This document shows, piece after piece, positions 1 through 13,149 of a stretch of DNA of 64,000 nucleotides. The stretch's first letter is position 1, and every line of letters starts with the position of its first letter. The notes beneath the pieces were generated by a model. It was given only the letters and a program-made list of their open reading frames with translations. It had not been told where the DNA came from and ran no database searches. Made by a program: the position numbers and the translations under genes. The stretch is from Portunus trituberculatus (taxonomy: Eukaryota > Arthropoda > Malacostraca > Decapoda > Portunidae): NCBI RefSeq assembly GCF_017591435.1, contig NC_059295.1, positions 34,868,039 to 34,932,038 of the forward strand. Reading direction: 5' to 3'.

Positions 1-679
1 ATACTTTAGTCCTAGCAGACACCTATCAAACCTGACTGATCCATGTGTCCAGAAACAAATAGTTCTTCAAGGTAACTCACCTCAACACACTGCCATTGCA
101 TCCTCTGTACAACCAAGCCTGAAAATGTCAATGATTACCAGCAAGGGAAGCTTCCTCCAGTACATTGTTACAGCACCATCACAGCATGTTCAACAAGGTT
201 CATTTATGACAACAGCAATTCCTCATACAGTGTACACATTGGCATGCATAAAAAAACTCAGTATATTTTGGTCACTCACCTACAGGTTGGTGAGGCTTTC
301 AAGGTGCACTTGTCTCCTCAACTACACAGGATAAAACAATCTTGCTTGTCACTGGAAGATGCAACACAAAAACACCTAAAATAACAATTAATTAATAATG
401 AGTGAGGATCATAATGAGATAAGAGACTATTGAGATTACTTTGCATTTAACTTACTGCTATGACCTAGGCAGTTGATAATTTATATTCTTTCTCTCTACT
501 TTTCTAAAACCCATTCACATTATGTTTACTGTCATTGCATGAGTTCGCCCTATGTAATTTTTAGAAGCTTTGACAAGATGGCAAACATTTAGTTTCCTGT
601 CTACTTATCAAAAATCAAGATTCACATTTTCTCTTTTCAATAAGTTAATACATTATGGGATAAATTTCTATTTACAATA

Positions 680-1574
680 CAGGCAACCCCCCGCTTAACG
701 AAGGGGTTATGTTCCTAAAAAAATCCTTCGTTAAGCGAATCTTCATTAAGCGAACCAATTATAACAAGTTTAACCCCTGGTGAGCTTCCATTGAGAGTAA
801 ACAAAGCGAGAGTGCATCATAGTACAGTAAAAGGTTTAATGAAAGAAAAAATTATGAAGTTAAACATTTAAGCAGTTTAATTTAAGACTAAGTCATTATA
901 ATGTACACTAATGTATGTATGTATGTAAGTAACTTTATAATGTTGATGATCTTAAATTTATGAAGGGAGGGAGAGTGGAGCAGGAAATACGCTAGCTGGC
1001 AATCTGTGGAATGTAAACAAAGGGCACATCATTGTACCGCATACAAAACTTATGTACCACATTTCCACAAGGCTTTCCATCTTATCCATTGCAGAGTTAT
1101 GAGTTTAGGTGATCTTACCAGCCTTCTTAATAGTCTGCTGACTTGAAAATGGTACAGTAGATGGAGTTAACCCATGGTGGGAAGCAATGCTATTAGTTTT
1201 CTCGCCTCTCTCGTTTCTGTGAATAACATCTCGATTCACTTCGAGAGTAAGAGACTTCCTGGTCTTCTCAGCAACGCTAGGTGACATTGCAGGGCGTTTT
1301 GGTGGCATGTCAAGCGAGGGAAGACGAGCTGCTGCTGACGCTGTTATTGTTTTGAACTAGGGGGTGCGTGTTTTGTCCACGAAAGGTGCTGGTGTATTCA
1401 AGAGCCTGTTGGCTTGCATGATACGGCAAGGCTTTCAAACTTGGAAATAATTACCTGCATAAAATTTCGTTATAGCGAGTTTGGTGTTCATGAAACGAGC
1501 AGATGGTAGTAAAAGGAAACATTCATTGTAGCGAAATTTTGTTGTGTGAACCTTCGTTAAGCGGGGATTGCCTG
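680..1574 (-). mobile_element. Tigger/pogo-like non-autonomous DNA transposon, copy 1
   Basis: The terminal inverted repeats begin CAGGCAACCCCCCGCTTAAC and end GGGGATTGCCTG. The left flank is TA. In the undisturbed array units the same position reads ACAATACTATATATGAAC, so insertion occurred at a TA dinucleotide; the right TA has mutated to TT. Inside, on the minus strand, is a remnant of a CENP-B-type helix-turn-helix (see 1105-1308), which is diagnostic of pogo/Tigger transposases. At 895 bp the element lacks the DDE catalytic domain, so it is an internally deleted derivative. Three relatives lie at 30177, 40189 and 43742. Confidence 0.88.
1105..1308 (-). pseudogene. CENP-B/Tigger N-terminal helix-turn-helix remnant
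   Basis: The open frame of 67 codons begins MPPKRPAMSPSVAEKTRKSL and continues with a segment containing RGEKTNSIASHHGLTPSTV, the DNA-binding N-terminus of Tigger/pogo transposases. It covers only the first helix-turn-helix. The frame departs from the family after STV (it reads PFSSQQ where copies 2 and 4 keep STIFKS-like or related sequence), so a small indel has occurred. No CENP-B second domain or DDE domain follows. It is a broken transposase fragment in a MITE-sized element, not a host gene. Confidence 0.85.
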
Positions 1575-1825
1575 TTCTCTACATGAACAAGAAGGCTTCT
1601 AAATTAATGTTATCTATTGATTCTCGATCAATTCAAAAATAGTTCCAAACAAAATATGGCAAAATCAAGTGATGTTACATTTGAAGACAGATGGACCTTA
1701 CAACTTTCAAGTCCTTTTAGTGAAATACATATGTAAACAAGGAGTTATTAATCTTACCTTCACGACAGCTGAAGTTTGACACTCTTCTCATACCTGCAAG
1801 AAAAAGAAATGCTGTTTAGTTCATT

Positions 1826-3549
1826 CACAGATAACAGTAGATCTGGATTTGACACGAAAAATCGCCGCGCTGCAGTAACGTACCCAAAGCCGGAGAACGG
1901 AACTTTAATTTCAAACCTCGAAATCTCAGCTCCTAGCCAACATGAATCTATGAAGATCACTGTGAAGGAAGCTAACTGTGTTTAATTCAATGCCTGAAAG
2001 TGATATCTAAATCCATACAACCGTGTCATTGTACCGCTCAGTTATACGAGTCAAACACGAGAATTTATATAGTACCAGGTGGATGTTTAAATACAACTTT
2101 AAGCTTACAGCTGTATTTCAAACACAAAATGCAAATTTTGTATCACTTATAAATTACTTTACATGATTTTGGCTGTCCACTTGCTCATCTCTTCTTCACA
2201 CCTGTGAGTTTACGCCTCTTGTCATCACTCTGTGACCGTGTGTTACCTCCTGTGGCGACACCAGGTTTGCGCTTGGCGTGGACATCACTGTTGGTGTCTT
2301 ACTATCCCACCCCTTATATATGTTACAGATGTTGCATTAGCGTACTCTATATAATTTCATTAACAAAAATGCAACTTCTTTTTTTTTTAGGAAGACTATT
2401 TACAAAGCGCGTAGTCGGACTTTATTTTTTTCTTACATCATTAACGCGAAGAAATATATTGCAGTAGTCACTATCAGTCATTCATCGGTTTGTTACAGTC
2501 ACGTTAGTAATCAGGTGAGTTTAACACTTAACAGCACTCCACAGTACACTTCCACGTCACAGTGATGTCAGTAACATGTCACTATTCTTCACCAGTGTCA
2601 CTATCTTTTCCCAAACTGACTATCTATATGGCACCAGATGTCATAACTGCAGTCACTGCCACCAGTTGCATGCGTCTCGGATTACGTCCCAGTTACAGCC
2701 TCTCACTCTGCCATTTTGTGTGACCTCTCATTATATTTCACTGTAGTGTTTCACATTGTGCACCTCAAGTCACCACTAGCAGTTCTTCTCCACTGTACCA
2801 CTGACTTAACTCCACAGTCCGCATACAACACTCGGCGTCACCCTACACACGTCACGGTTGGATATACCACTCACAATGTTCACTCCTTATTCACCTCACT
2901 GTACTTCATTACTAACTGCACAGTGACATCACTAGCGACTGCATCACACACGCACATAATAACATTTTCATGTGAGCCTTCACACTTTCACTGTAAATCC
3001 ATTGTTGGACAAAACTCTTTCAACAGCATTCACATTTCACTGTTTCATTGTCTCCACAGATATGTCAAAATGCCTGAACATGCACGTAACAATTATAACC
3101 CCTCACTTTTGGCTGCAGCAGTATCCCTAGTATGACTGACTTGAGTGACTGTCCATTGGCTAAACCGTTGGCCATCTCCCTGCTCGCCTGACATTTTAAA
3201 ATGACCCATTCGCAGTATACATGGGTGTATACAACTTGTTACAAATATGTACACAATAATAATAATAATAATAATAATAAAAATAATAATGTTTCCTCCA
3301 GGTAGAGGTCAGCCGAGCCCTTAATCTGGTGCACCTCACAGCCTCCACAAATGCACACGCCTTCCCACTGCTGCGGTATTTAGTAATGATTAGTATTTCC
3401 TTAAAAAATGCACCTTATATTGTATAAAACTTTACAAAATTAGAACTTTAAACAGTCATCTGCCGCGTACTACCAGTCGACTGCTTTGGGTGTTACTGCA
3501 GTGGCGGCTCCGCAATGCTGTATCAAATCCAGATCTACTGTTATCTGTG
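1826..3549. mobile_element. DNA transposon with 27-bp perfect inverted ends and 7-bp target duplication
   Basis: The left end begins CACAGATAACAGTAGATCTG. The right end is its exact inverse for 27 bp. A second inverted block (CTGCAGTAAC, then CCCAAAGC) follows 17-21 bp further in on each side. The element is bounded by the direct repeat GTTCATT at 1819-1825 and 3550-3556. Neighbouring array units carry a single GTTCATT followed by GAATAAT at this exact place, which is the empty site and fixes the duplication at 7 bp. The 1.7-kb interior has no recognisable transposase. It holds scattered CACTGT/CAGTGA motifs and an (AAT)n run near 3258-3290. Superfamily is uncertain: 7-bp duplications are seen in P and Dada elements, while hAT usually gives 8. 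Confidence 0.85.
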
Positions 3550-4087
3550 GTTCATTGAATAATACAATAAAGAAATTCATTCATTCTATTGTGCTCAGAA
3601 ACTTCCTTATCCTCAAAAACACTAGGTCGGGGAAAGAAGCAAATTCATCACTTAGATTGTGTTGAATTTAACATATTTTTAGTATCTTTTTATTTTACAA
3701 TAATGAAACACTAAACATTGAAACTATATTTCTTCACTTTGAAATAGCATATCTAATATAAGTAGCTATCATCATCTTGCTAATACTTTGGTAAGTATAT
3801 GACTATCTTGATTGATCTGAAACATGCTATCTTATACACCCAATGACTAAAGCTATAAAGTATGAACACCTGAGAAAGTTTTGTTAATTTTCAACTATGC
3901 TCTAAGTCATATAAAAAGCTACACTGAAAATAGCAAAATGCTCAAATCAAATCACACCAATGAATATAATTTTGCAAGGACACACACACACACACATAAT
4001 AAAGTAACACTTACATTCCTTGAATAAAGCTTTTTAATACTGATAGCAAACAATGCTTGTTTTCTTGGAGTCTAATATGTACTGCAA

Positions 4088-4119
<32 letters not shown>

Positions 4120-4160
4120 AGCACTATTATTATTTTTTTTAGGAAAAACAATAAATTGCA

Positions 4161-5607
4161 CCCAATTTCATTTCTCAGTTGAAAAATTAACTACTTTCTA
4201 TTCTTCAGTTGAACTATGCAATCATCATAGCATGTGTCAAGAAACAAATAGTTCTTCAAGCTAACTCACCTCAACACACTGCATGGTCAACAAGGTTCAC
4301 TTATGATGATCGCAATTCATCATACAGTGTCTACGTTGGCATGCATAAGGACTATGTGTATTTTGATCACTTACCTACAGGCTGGTGGAGCTTTCAAGGT
4401 ACACTTGTCTCCTCAGGTACACAGGATAAAACAATCTTGCGTGTCACTGGAAGATGCAACACAAAAACACCTAAAATAACATCTCATTATGATCCTTATT
4501 CATTACTATTTAATCAAAAGACTATTACTTTGCATTTAACTTACTATGACCTTCCAGGCAGTTGACAATTTATATTATTTCTTTCTACTTTTCTAAAACC
4601 CATTCACATCATGTTTACTGTCGTTGCATGACTTTGAAGTACGTCATTCTTAGAAGCTTCAACAAGATGGCAAACATTTGGTTTCCTGTCTACTTATCAA
4701 AAATCAAGATTTACATTTTCTCTTTCCAATTAATTAATACATTATGGCATAAATTCCTATTTACAATACTATATATGAACAAGAAGGCTTCCAAATTAAT
4801 GATATATATTGATTCTTGATCAATTCAATAAAGGTTCCAAACAAAATATGGCAAGATCAAGTTATGTTACATTTGAAGACGGATGCACCTTACAACTTTC
4901 AAGTCCTTTTATTGACATACATATGTAAACAAGGAGTTATTATTCTTACCTACACGATAGCTGAAGTTTGACACTCTTCTTATACCAGCAAGAAAAAAGA
5001 AATGCTGTTTAGTTCATTGAAAAATACAATAAAGAAATTAATTCATTCTATTGTGCTCAGAAATGTTTTCATCCTCAAAAACACTAGGTTGGGGAAAGAA
5101 GAAAATTCATCATTTAGATTGTGTTGAATTTAGTATATTTTTGTATCTTTTTATTTAACAATAATGCAACACTAAACACTGAAACTATTTTTTTCACTTT
5201 CAAATAACAAATCTTATATAAGTAGCTATCATCTTGTTAATACTTTGATAATTATATGACTATCGTGATTGATCTGAAACATACTACCTAATACACCAAC
5301 AAATAAAGCTATACAAAGTATGAACACCTGAGAAAGTTATGTTAATTTTCAACTATGCCGTAAGTCACATAAAAAGCTAAATGAAAATGGCAATATGCTT
5401 AAATCAAATAACACCAATTAATAAAATTTACCAAAGAGAAAGACAAATACACACATAAAATAAAGTAACACTTACATACCTTGAATAAATCTTTTTAATA
5501 CTGATATCAAACAAGACTTGTTCTCTTGGGGTCCAATATATACTGCTGCAAGAAACAAAAAAGAAATGCATGAGCATTATCATTTTAAGGAAAACCAATA
5601 AATTGCA
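4161..5607 (+). repeat. Array unit 1 (type A)
   Basis: This unit is 1447 bp. Its open frame (4209-4565) has an internal in-frame deletion relative to other units: the segment between CACACTGC and CATGNTCAACAAGG is missing, which shifts the middle into another frame for about 20 codons before the common frame resumes at VYFDHLPTGWW. It has no TA tract; the site reads GTAAGTCACATAAAAAG. Confidence 0.9.
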
Positions 5608-6496
5608 CCCAATTTCATTTCTCAGTTGAAAATTTGTCTACTTTCTATTCTTCAGTTGAACTATGCAATCATCATAGCATGTGTCAAGAAACAAATAGTT
5701 CTTCAAGGTAACTCACCTCAACACACTGCCACTGCTTTCTCTGTACAACCACTAAGTCTGAAAATGTCAGTGATTATCAGCAAGGGAAGCTTCCTCCAGT
5801 ACATTGTTACAGCACCATCACAGTTCAGTGCCATGCATGTTCAACAAGGTTCATTTATGACGATCGCAATTCATCATACAGTGTATACATTGGCATGCAT
5901 AAAGGACAGTGTGTATTTTGATCACTTACCTACAGGCTGGTGGAGCTTTCAAGGTGCACTTGTCTCCTCAGGTACACAGGATAAAACAATCTTGCATGTC
6001 ACTGGAAGATGCAACACAAAAACACCTAAAATAACATCTCACTATGATCCTTTTTCATTTCTAATTAATCAAGAGACTATTAAGATTACTGTGCATTTAA
6101 CTTACTGCTATGACCTTCCAGGCAGTTGACAATTTATATTCTTTCTTTCTACTTTTCTAAAACCTATTCACATCATGTTTACTGTCGTTGCACGAGTTTG
6201 AGGTACGTCATTCTTAGAAGCTTCCAACAAGATGGCAAACATTTGGTTTCCTGTCTACTTATCAAAAATCAAGATTTACATTTTCTCTCTCTAATAAATT
6301 TTTTTTTTGTTATATATTGATTCTCGATAAATTCAATAAAGGTTCCAAACAAAATATGACAAGATCAAGTTATGTTACATTTGAAGACGGATGCACCTTA
6401 CAACTTTCAAATCCTTTTATTGACATACATATGTAAACAAGGAGTTATTAATCTTACCTTCACAATAGCTGAAGTTTGACACTCTTCTTATACCTG

Positions 6497-6533
<37 letters not shown>

Positions 6534-7138
6534 CTGTTTAGTTCATTGAGAAATACAATAAAGAAATTAATTCATTCTATTGTGCTCAGAAATGTTTTCA
6601 TCCTCAAAAACACTAGGTTGGGGAAAGAAGAAAATTCATCATTTAGATTGTGTTGAATTTAGTATATTTTTGTGTATCTTTTTATTTAACAATAATGCAA
6701 CACTAAACACTGAAACTATTTTTTTCACTTTCAAATAGCAAATCTTATATAAGTAGCTATCATCTTGTTAATACTTTGATAATTATATGACTATCGTGAT
6801 TGATCTGAAACATACTACCTAATACACCAACAACTAAAGCTATACAAAGTATGAACACCTGAGAAAGTTATGTTAATTTTCAACTATGCTGTAAGTCACA
6901 TAAAAAGCTAAATGAAAATGGCAATATGCTTAAATCAAATCACACCAATGAATAAAATGTACCACAGAGAAAGACAAATACACACATAAAATAAAGTAAC
7001 ACTTACATACCTTGAATAAATCTTTTTAATACTGATATCAAACAAGACTTGTTCTCTTGGGGTCCAATATATACTGCTGCAAGAAACAAAAAAGAAATGC
7101 ATGAGCATTATCATTTTAAGGAAAACCAATAAATTGCA
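5608..7138 (+). repeat. Array unit 2 (type A)
   Basis: This unit is 1531 bp and nearly identical to units 3 and 4. It carries the full open frame (5626-6129) and a poly(A) tract of about 33 at 6498-6530 where other units read CTGCAAGAAAAAAGAAATG. No TA tract is present. Confidence 0.92.
5626..6129 (+). other. Representative open frame of the array unit, type A (167 codons)
   Basis: The frame opens in front of a splice-acceptor-like TTCTATTCTTCAG. It reads from LNYAIIIACVKKQ through MSVIISKGSFLQYIV, VYFDHLPTGWWSFQG and TGRCNTKTPKITSHYDP to a stop after YDLPGS. I recognise no family. It is intact in the units at 7157-7660, 8681-9184 and 10216-10713 and, as type B, at 19314-19841 and 20950-21477. 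In other units one- and two-base indels break it, for example GTGTGTATT reduced to GTGTATT, or changes in the A run of AACAAAAACAC. Comparing type A with type B by eye gives about five silent against more than twenty replacement differences, so I see no purifying selection on this frame. It has no obvious signal peptide or transmembrane pattern. It could be a decayed exon or a chance frame amplified with the repeat. Confidence 0.4.
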
Positions 7139-8026
7139 CCCAATTTCATTTCTCAGTTGAAAATTTGTCTACTTTCTATTCTTCAGTTGAACTATGCAAT
7201 CATCATAGCATGTGTCAAGAAACAAATAGTTCTTCAAGGTAACTCACCTCAACACACTGCCACTGCTTTCTCTGTACAACCACTAAGTCTGAAAATGTCA
7301 GTGATTATCAGCAAGGGAAGCTTCCTCCAGTACATTGTTACAGCACCATCACAGTTCAGTGCCATGCATGTTCAACAAGGTTCATTTATGACGATCGCAA
7401 TTCATCATACAGTGTATACATTGGCATGCATAAAGGACAGTGTGTATTTTGATCACTTACCTACAGGCTGGTGGAGCTTTCAAGGTGCACTTGTCTCCTC
7501 AGGTACACAGGATAAAACAATCTTGCATGTCACTGGAAGATGCAACACAAAAACACCTAAAATAACATCTCACTATTATCCTTTTTCATTTCTAATTAAT
7601 CAAGAGACTATTAAGATTACTGTGCATTTAACTTACTGCTATGACCTTCCAGGCAGTTGACAATTTATATTCTTTCTTTCTACTTTTCTAAAACCCATTC
7701 ACATCATGTTTACTGTCGTTGCACGAGTTTGAGGTACGTCATTCTTAGAAGCTTCCAACAAGATGGCAAACATTTGGTTTCCTGTCTACTTATCAAAATC
7801 AAGATTTACATTTTCTCTCTCTAATAAATTTTTTTTTTGTTATATATTGATTCTCGATAAATTCAATAAAGGTTCCAAACAAAATATGACAAGATCAAGT
7901 TATGTTACATTTGAAGACGGATGCACCTTACAACTTTCAAATCCTTTCATTGACATACATATGTAAACAAGGAGTTATTAATCTTACCTTCACAATAGCT
8001 GAAGTTTGACACTCTTCTTATACCTG

Positions 8027-8057
<31 letters not shown>

Positions 8058-8662
8058 CTGTTTAGTTCATTGAAAAATACAATAAAGAAATTAATTCATT
8101 CTATTGTGCTCAGAAATGTTTTCATCCTCAAAAACACTAGGTTGGGGAAAGAAGAAAATTCATCATTTAGATTGTGTTGAATTTAGTATATTTTTGTGTA
8201 TCTTTTTATTTAACAATAATGCAACACTAAACACTGAAACTATTTTTTTCACTTTCAAATAGCAAATCTTATATAAGTAGCTATCATCTTGTTAATACTT
8301 TGATAATTATATGACTATCGTGATTGATCTGAAACATACTACCTAATACACCAACAACTAAAGCTATACAAAGTATGAACACCTGAGAAAGTTATGTTAA
8401 TTTTCAACTATGCTGTAAGTCACATAAAAAGCTAAATGAAAATGGCAATATGCTTAAATCAAATCACACCAATGAATAAAATGTACCACAGAGAAAGACA
8501 AATACACACATAAAATAAAGTAACACTTACATACCTTGAATAAATCTTTCTAATACTGATATCAAACAAGACTTGTTCTCTTGGGGTCCAATATATACTG
8601 CTGCAAGAAACAAAAAAGAAATGCATGAGCATTATCATTTTAAGGAAAACCAATAAATTGCA
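7139..8662 (+). repeat. Array unit 3 (type A)
   Basis: This unit is 1524 bp and almost identical to unit 2. It has a complete open frame (7157-7660) and a poly(A) tract at about 8027-8055. No TA tract is present. Confidence 0.92.
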
Positions 8663-9549
8663 CCCAATTTCATTTCTCAGTTGAAAATTTGTCTACTTTC
8701 TATTCTTCAGTTGAACTATGCAATCATCATAGCATGTGTCAAGAAACAAATAGTTCTTCAAGGTAACTCACCTCAACACACTGCCACTGCTTTCTCTGTA
8801 CAACCACTAAGTCTGAAAATGTCAGTGATTATCAGCAAGGGAAGCTTCCTCCAGTACATTGTTACAGCACCATCACAGTTCAGTGCCATGCATGTTCAAC
8901 AAGGTTCATTTATGACGATCGCAATTCATCATACAGTGTATACATTGGCATGCATAAAGGACAGTGTGTATTTTGATCACTTACCTACAGGCTGGTGGAG
9001 CTTTCAAGGTGCACTTGTCTCCTCAGGTACACAGGATAAAACAATCTTGCATGTCACTGGAAGATGCAACACAAAAACACCTAAAATAACATCTCACTAT
9101 GATCCTTTTTCATTTCTAATTAATCAAGAGACTATTAAGATTACTGTGCATTTAACTTACTGCTATGACCTTCCAGGCAGTTGACAATTTATATTCTTTC
9201 TTTCTACTTTTCTAAAACCCATTCACATCATGTTTACTGTCGTTGCACGAGTTTGAGGTATGTCATTCTTAGAAGCTTCCAACAAGATGGCAAACATTTG
9301 GTTTCCTGTCTACTTATCAAAAATCAAGATTTACATTTTCTCTTTCTAATAAATTTTTTTTGTTATATATTGATTCTCGATAAATTCAATAAAGGTTCCA
9401 AACAAAATATGGCAAGATCAAGTTATGTTACATTTGAAGACGGATGCACCTTACAACTTTCAAATCCTTTTATTGACATACATATGTAAACAAGGAGTTA
9501 TTAATCTTACCTTCACAATAGCTGAAGTTTGACACTCTTCTTATACCTG

Positions 9550-9585
<36 letters not shown>

Positions 9586-10197
9586 CTGTTTAGTTCATTG
9601 AAAAATACAATAAAGAAATTAATTCATTCTATTGTGCTCAGAAATGTTTTCATCCTCAAAAACACTAGGTTGGGGAAAGAAGAAAAATTCATCATTTAGA
9701 TTGTGTTGAATTTAGTATATTTTTGTATCTTTATATTTAACAATAATGCAACACTAAACACTGAAACTATTTTTTTCACTTTCAAATAGCAAATCTTATA
9801 TAAGTAGCTATTATCATCTTGTCAATACTTTGATAATTATATGACTATCACGATTGATCTGAAACATATTACCTAATACACCCAACAACTAAAGCTATAC
9901 AAAGTATGAACACCTGAGAAAGTTACGTTAATTTTCAACTATGCTGTAAGTCACATAAAAAGCTAAATGAAAATGGCAATATGCTTAAATCAAATCACAC
10001 CAATGAATAAAAGTTTGCAAAGAGAAAGACATAAATACACACATATAATATAAAGTAACACTTACATACCTTGAATAAATCTTTTTAATACTGATATCAA
10101 ACGAGACTTGTTCTCTTGGGGTCCAATATATACTGCTGCAAGAAACAAAAAAGAAATGCATGAGCATTATCTTTTTAAGGAAAACCAATAAATTGCA
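8663..10197 (+). repeat. Array unit 4 (type A)
   Basis: This unit is 1535 bp with a complete open frame (8681-9184) and a poly(A) tract at 9550-9583. Its near-identity to units 2 and 3 indicates very recent duplication or gene conversion. Confidence 0.92.
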
Positions 10198-11764
10198 CCC
10201 AATTTCATTTCTCAGTTGAAAAATTGTCTACTTTCTATTCTTCAGTTGAACTATGCAATCATCATAGCATGTGTCAAGAAACAAATAGTTCTTCAATGTA
10301 ACTCACCTCAACACACTGCCACTACTTTCTCTGTACAACCACTAAGTCTGAAAATGTCAGTGATTATCAGCAAGGGAAGCTTCCTCCAGTACATTGTTAC
10401 AGCACCATCACAGTTCAGTGCCATGCATGTTCAACAAGGTTCATTTATGACGATCGCAATTCATCATACAGTGTATACATTGGCATGCATAAAGGACTGT
10501 GTGTATTTTGATCACTTACCTACAGGCTGGTGGAGCTTTCAAGGTACACTCGTCTCCTCAGGTACACAGGATAAAATAATCTTGCGTGTCACTGGAAGAT
10601 GCAACACAAAAACACCTAAAATAACATCTCATTATGATCCTTATTCATTACTAATTAATCAAAAGACTATTACTTTGCAATTAACTTACTGCTATGACCT
10701 TCCAGGCAGTTGACAATTTATATTCTTTCTTTCTACTTTTCTAAAAACCCATTCACATCATGTTTACTGTCGTTGCATGACTTTGAAGTACGTCATTCTT
10801 AGAAGCTTCAACAAGATGGCAAACATTTGGTTTCCTGTCTACTTATCAAAAATCAAGATTTACATTTTCTCTTTCCAATTAAGTAATACATTATGGCATA
10901 AATTCCCATTTACAATACTATATATGAACAAGAAGGCTTCCAAATTAATGTTATATATTAATTCTTGATCAATTCAATAAAGGTTCCAAACAAAATATGG
11001 CAAGATCAAGTTATGTTACATTTGAAGACGGAAGCACCTTACAACTTTCAAGTCCTTTTATTGACATACATATGTAAACAAGGAGTTATGAATCTTACCT
11101 TCACAATAGCTGAAGTTTGACACTCTTCTTATACCTGCATGAAAAAAGAAATGTTGTTTAGTTCTTTGAAAAATACAATAAAGAAATTAATTCATTCTAT
11201 TGTGCTCAGAAATGTTTTCATCCTCAAAAACACTAGGTTGGGGAAAGAAGAAAATTCATCATTTAGATTGTGTTGAATTTAGTATATTTTTGTGTATCTT
11301 TTTATTTAACAATAATGCAACACTAAACATTGAAACTATCTTTTTCACTTTCAAATAACAAATCTTATATAAGTAGCTATCATCTTGTTAATACTTTGAT
11401 AATTATATGACTATCGTGATTGATCTGAAACATACTACCTAATACACCCAACAACTAAAGCTATACAAAGTATGAACACCTGAGAAAGTTATGCTAATTT
11501 TCAACAATGCTGTAAGTCACATAAAAAGCTAAATGAAAATGGCAATATGCTTAAATCAAATCACACCAATGAATAAAAGTTTGCAAAGAGAAAGAAACAA
11601 ATACACACATATAAAATAAAGTAACACTTACATACCTTGAAAAAAATCTTTTTAATACTGATTTCAAACGAGACTTGTTCTCTTGGGGTCCAATATATAC
11701 TGCTGCAAGAAACAAAAAAGAAATGCATGAGCATTATCTTTTTAAGGAAAAACAATAAATTGCA
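10198..11764 (+). repeat. Array unit 5 (type A)
   Basis: This unit is 1567 bp with a complete open frame (10216-10713). Unlike units 2-4 it retains the segment TTATGGCATAAATTCCCATTTACAATACTATATATGAAC in its middle (shared with unit 1, with the B units and partly with C) and has no poly(A) expansion. Confidence 0.9.
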
Positions 11765-13078
11765 CCCAGATTTCATTTCTCAGTTGAAAAATTGTCTACT
11801 TTCTATTCTTCAGTTGAACTATGCAATCATCATAGCATGTGTCAAGAAACAAATAGTTCTTCAAGGTAACTCACCTCAACACACTGCCACTGCTTTCTCT
11901 GTACAACCACTAAGTCTGAAAATGTCAGTGATTATCAGCAAGGGAAGCTTCCTCCAGTACATTGTTACAGCACCATCACAGTTCAGTGCCATGCATGTTC
12001 AACAAGGTTCATTCATGACAATAGGAATTCCTCATACAGTGTATACGTTGGCATGCATAAAGGACTGTGTATTTTGATCACTCACCTACAGGCTGGTGGA
12101 GCTTTCAAGGTGCAATTGTCTCCTCAACTACACAGGATAAAACAATCTTTTGTGTCACTGGAAGATGCAACACAAAAACACCTAAAATAACATCTCATTA
12201 TGATCCTCCCTCATTATTAATTAATCAAGAGACTATTGAGATTACTTTGTATTTAACTTACTGCTATGACCTTCCAGGCAGCTGACAATTTATATTCTTT
12301 CTCTCTACTTTTCTAAAACCCATTCACATGTTTACTGTCATTGCATGAGTTCCCCTTACATAATTTTTAGAAGCTTCAACAAGATGGCAAACATTTGGTT
12401 TCCTGTCTACTTATCAAAAATTAAAATTCACAATTTCTCTTTTCAACAAGTTAATACATTATGGCATAAATTCCTATTTACAATATATGAACAAGACGGC
12501 TTCCAAATTTACGTTATCTATTGATTTTCGATCAATTCAATAAAGGTTCCAAATAAAATATGGCAAGATCAAGTTATGTTACACTTGAAGACGGATGCAT
12601 CTTACAACTTTCAAGTCCTTTTATTGACATACATATGTAAACAAGGAGTTATTAATCTTACCTTCACAATAGCTGAAGTTTGACACTCTTCTCATACCTG
12701 CAAGAAAAAGAAATGCTGTTTAGTTCATTGAATAATAAAATAAAGAAATCAATTAATTCTATTGTGCTCACAAAATTTCTTATCCTCAAAAACACTAGGT
12801 CGGGGAAAGAAGAAAATTCATCACTTAGATTGTGTTGAATTTAACATATTTTTGTGTATCTTTTTATTTTACAATAATGCAGAACTAAACATTAAAACTA
12901 TATTTCATCACTTTGAAATAGTAAATCTAATATAAGTAGTTGTCATCATCTTGTTAATACTTTGATAAGTATGACTATCGTAATTGATCTGAAACATACT
13001 ACCTAATACACCCAACAACTAAAGCTATACAAAGTATAAACACCTGAGAAAATTAGTTAATTTTCATCTATGATGTAA

Positions 13079-13149
<71 letters not shown>

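Larger units (their letters stand above)
1..4160 (+). repeat. Unit 0 of the tandem array (type C, interrupted)
   Basis: This is the first, left-truncated unit of the array. It starts inside the unit's open frame (the string AAACAAATAGTTCTTCAAGG near 53 recurs in nearly every later unit). It continues through the same downstream landmarks (TTGACATACATATGTAAAC, TTACCTTCACGACAGCTGAAG). Two transposons interrupt it, at 680-1574 and 1826-3549. Without them the unit is about 1.5 kb, like its neighbours. The open frame is broken here. It ends with a (CA)n run near 3980 and a poly(A) run of about 28 near 4087. Confidence 0.85.

Noticed and set aside
2716..3135. A 139-codon gene inside the 27-bp-ended transposon
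   Set aside because: It has no recognisable domain, and its composition follows the repeated CACTGT/CAGTGA motifs of the element's interior.
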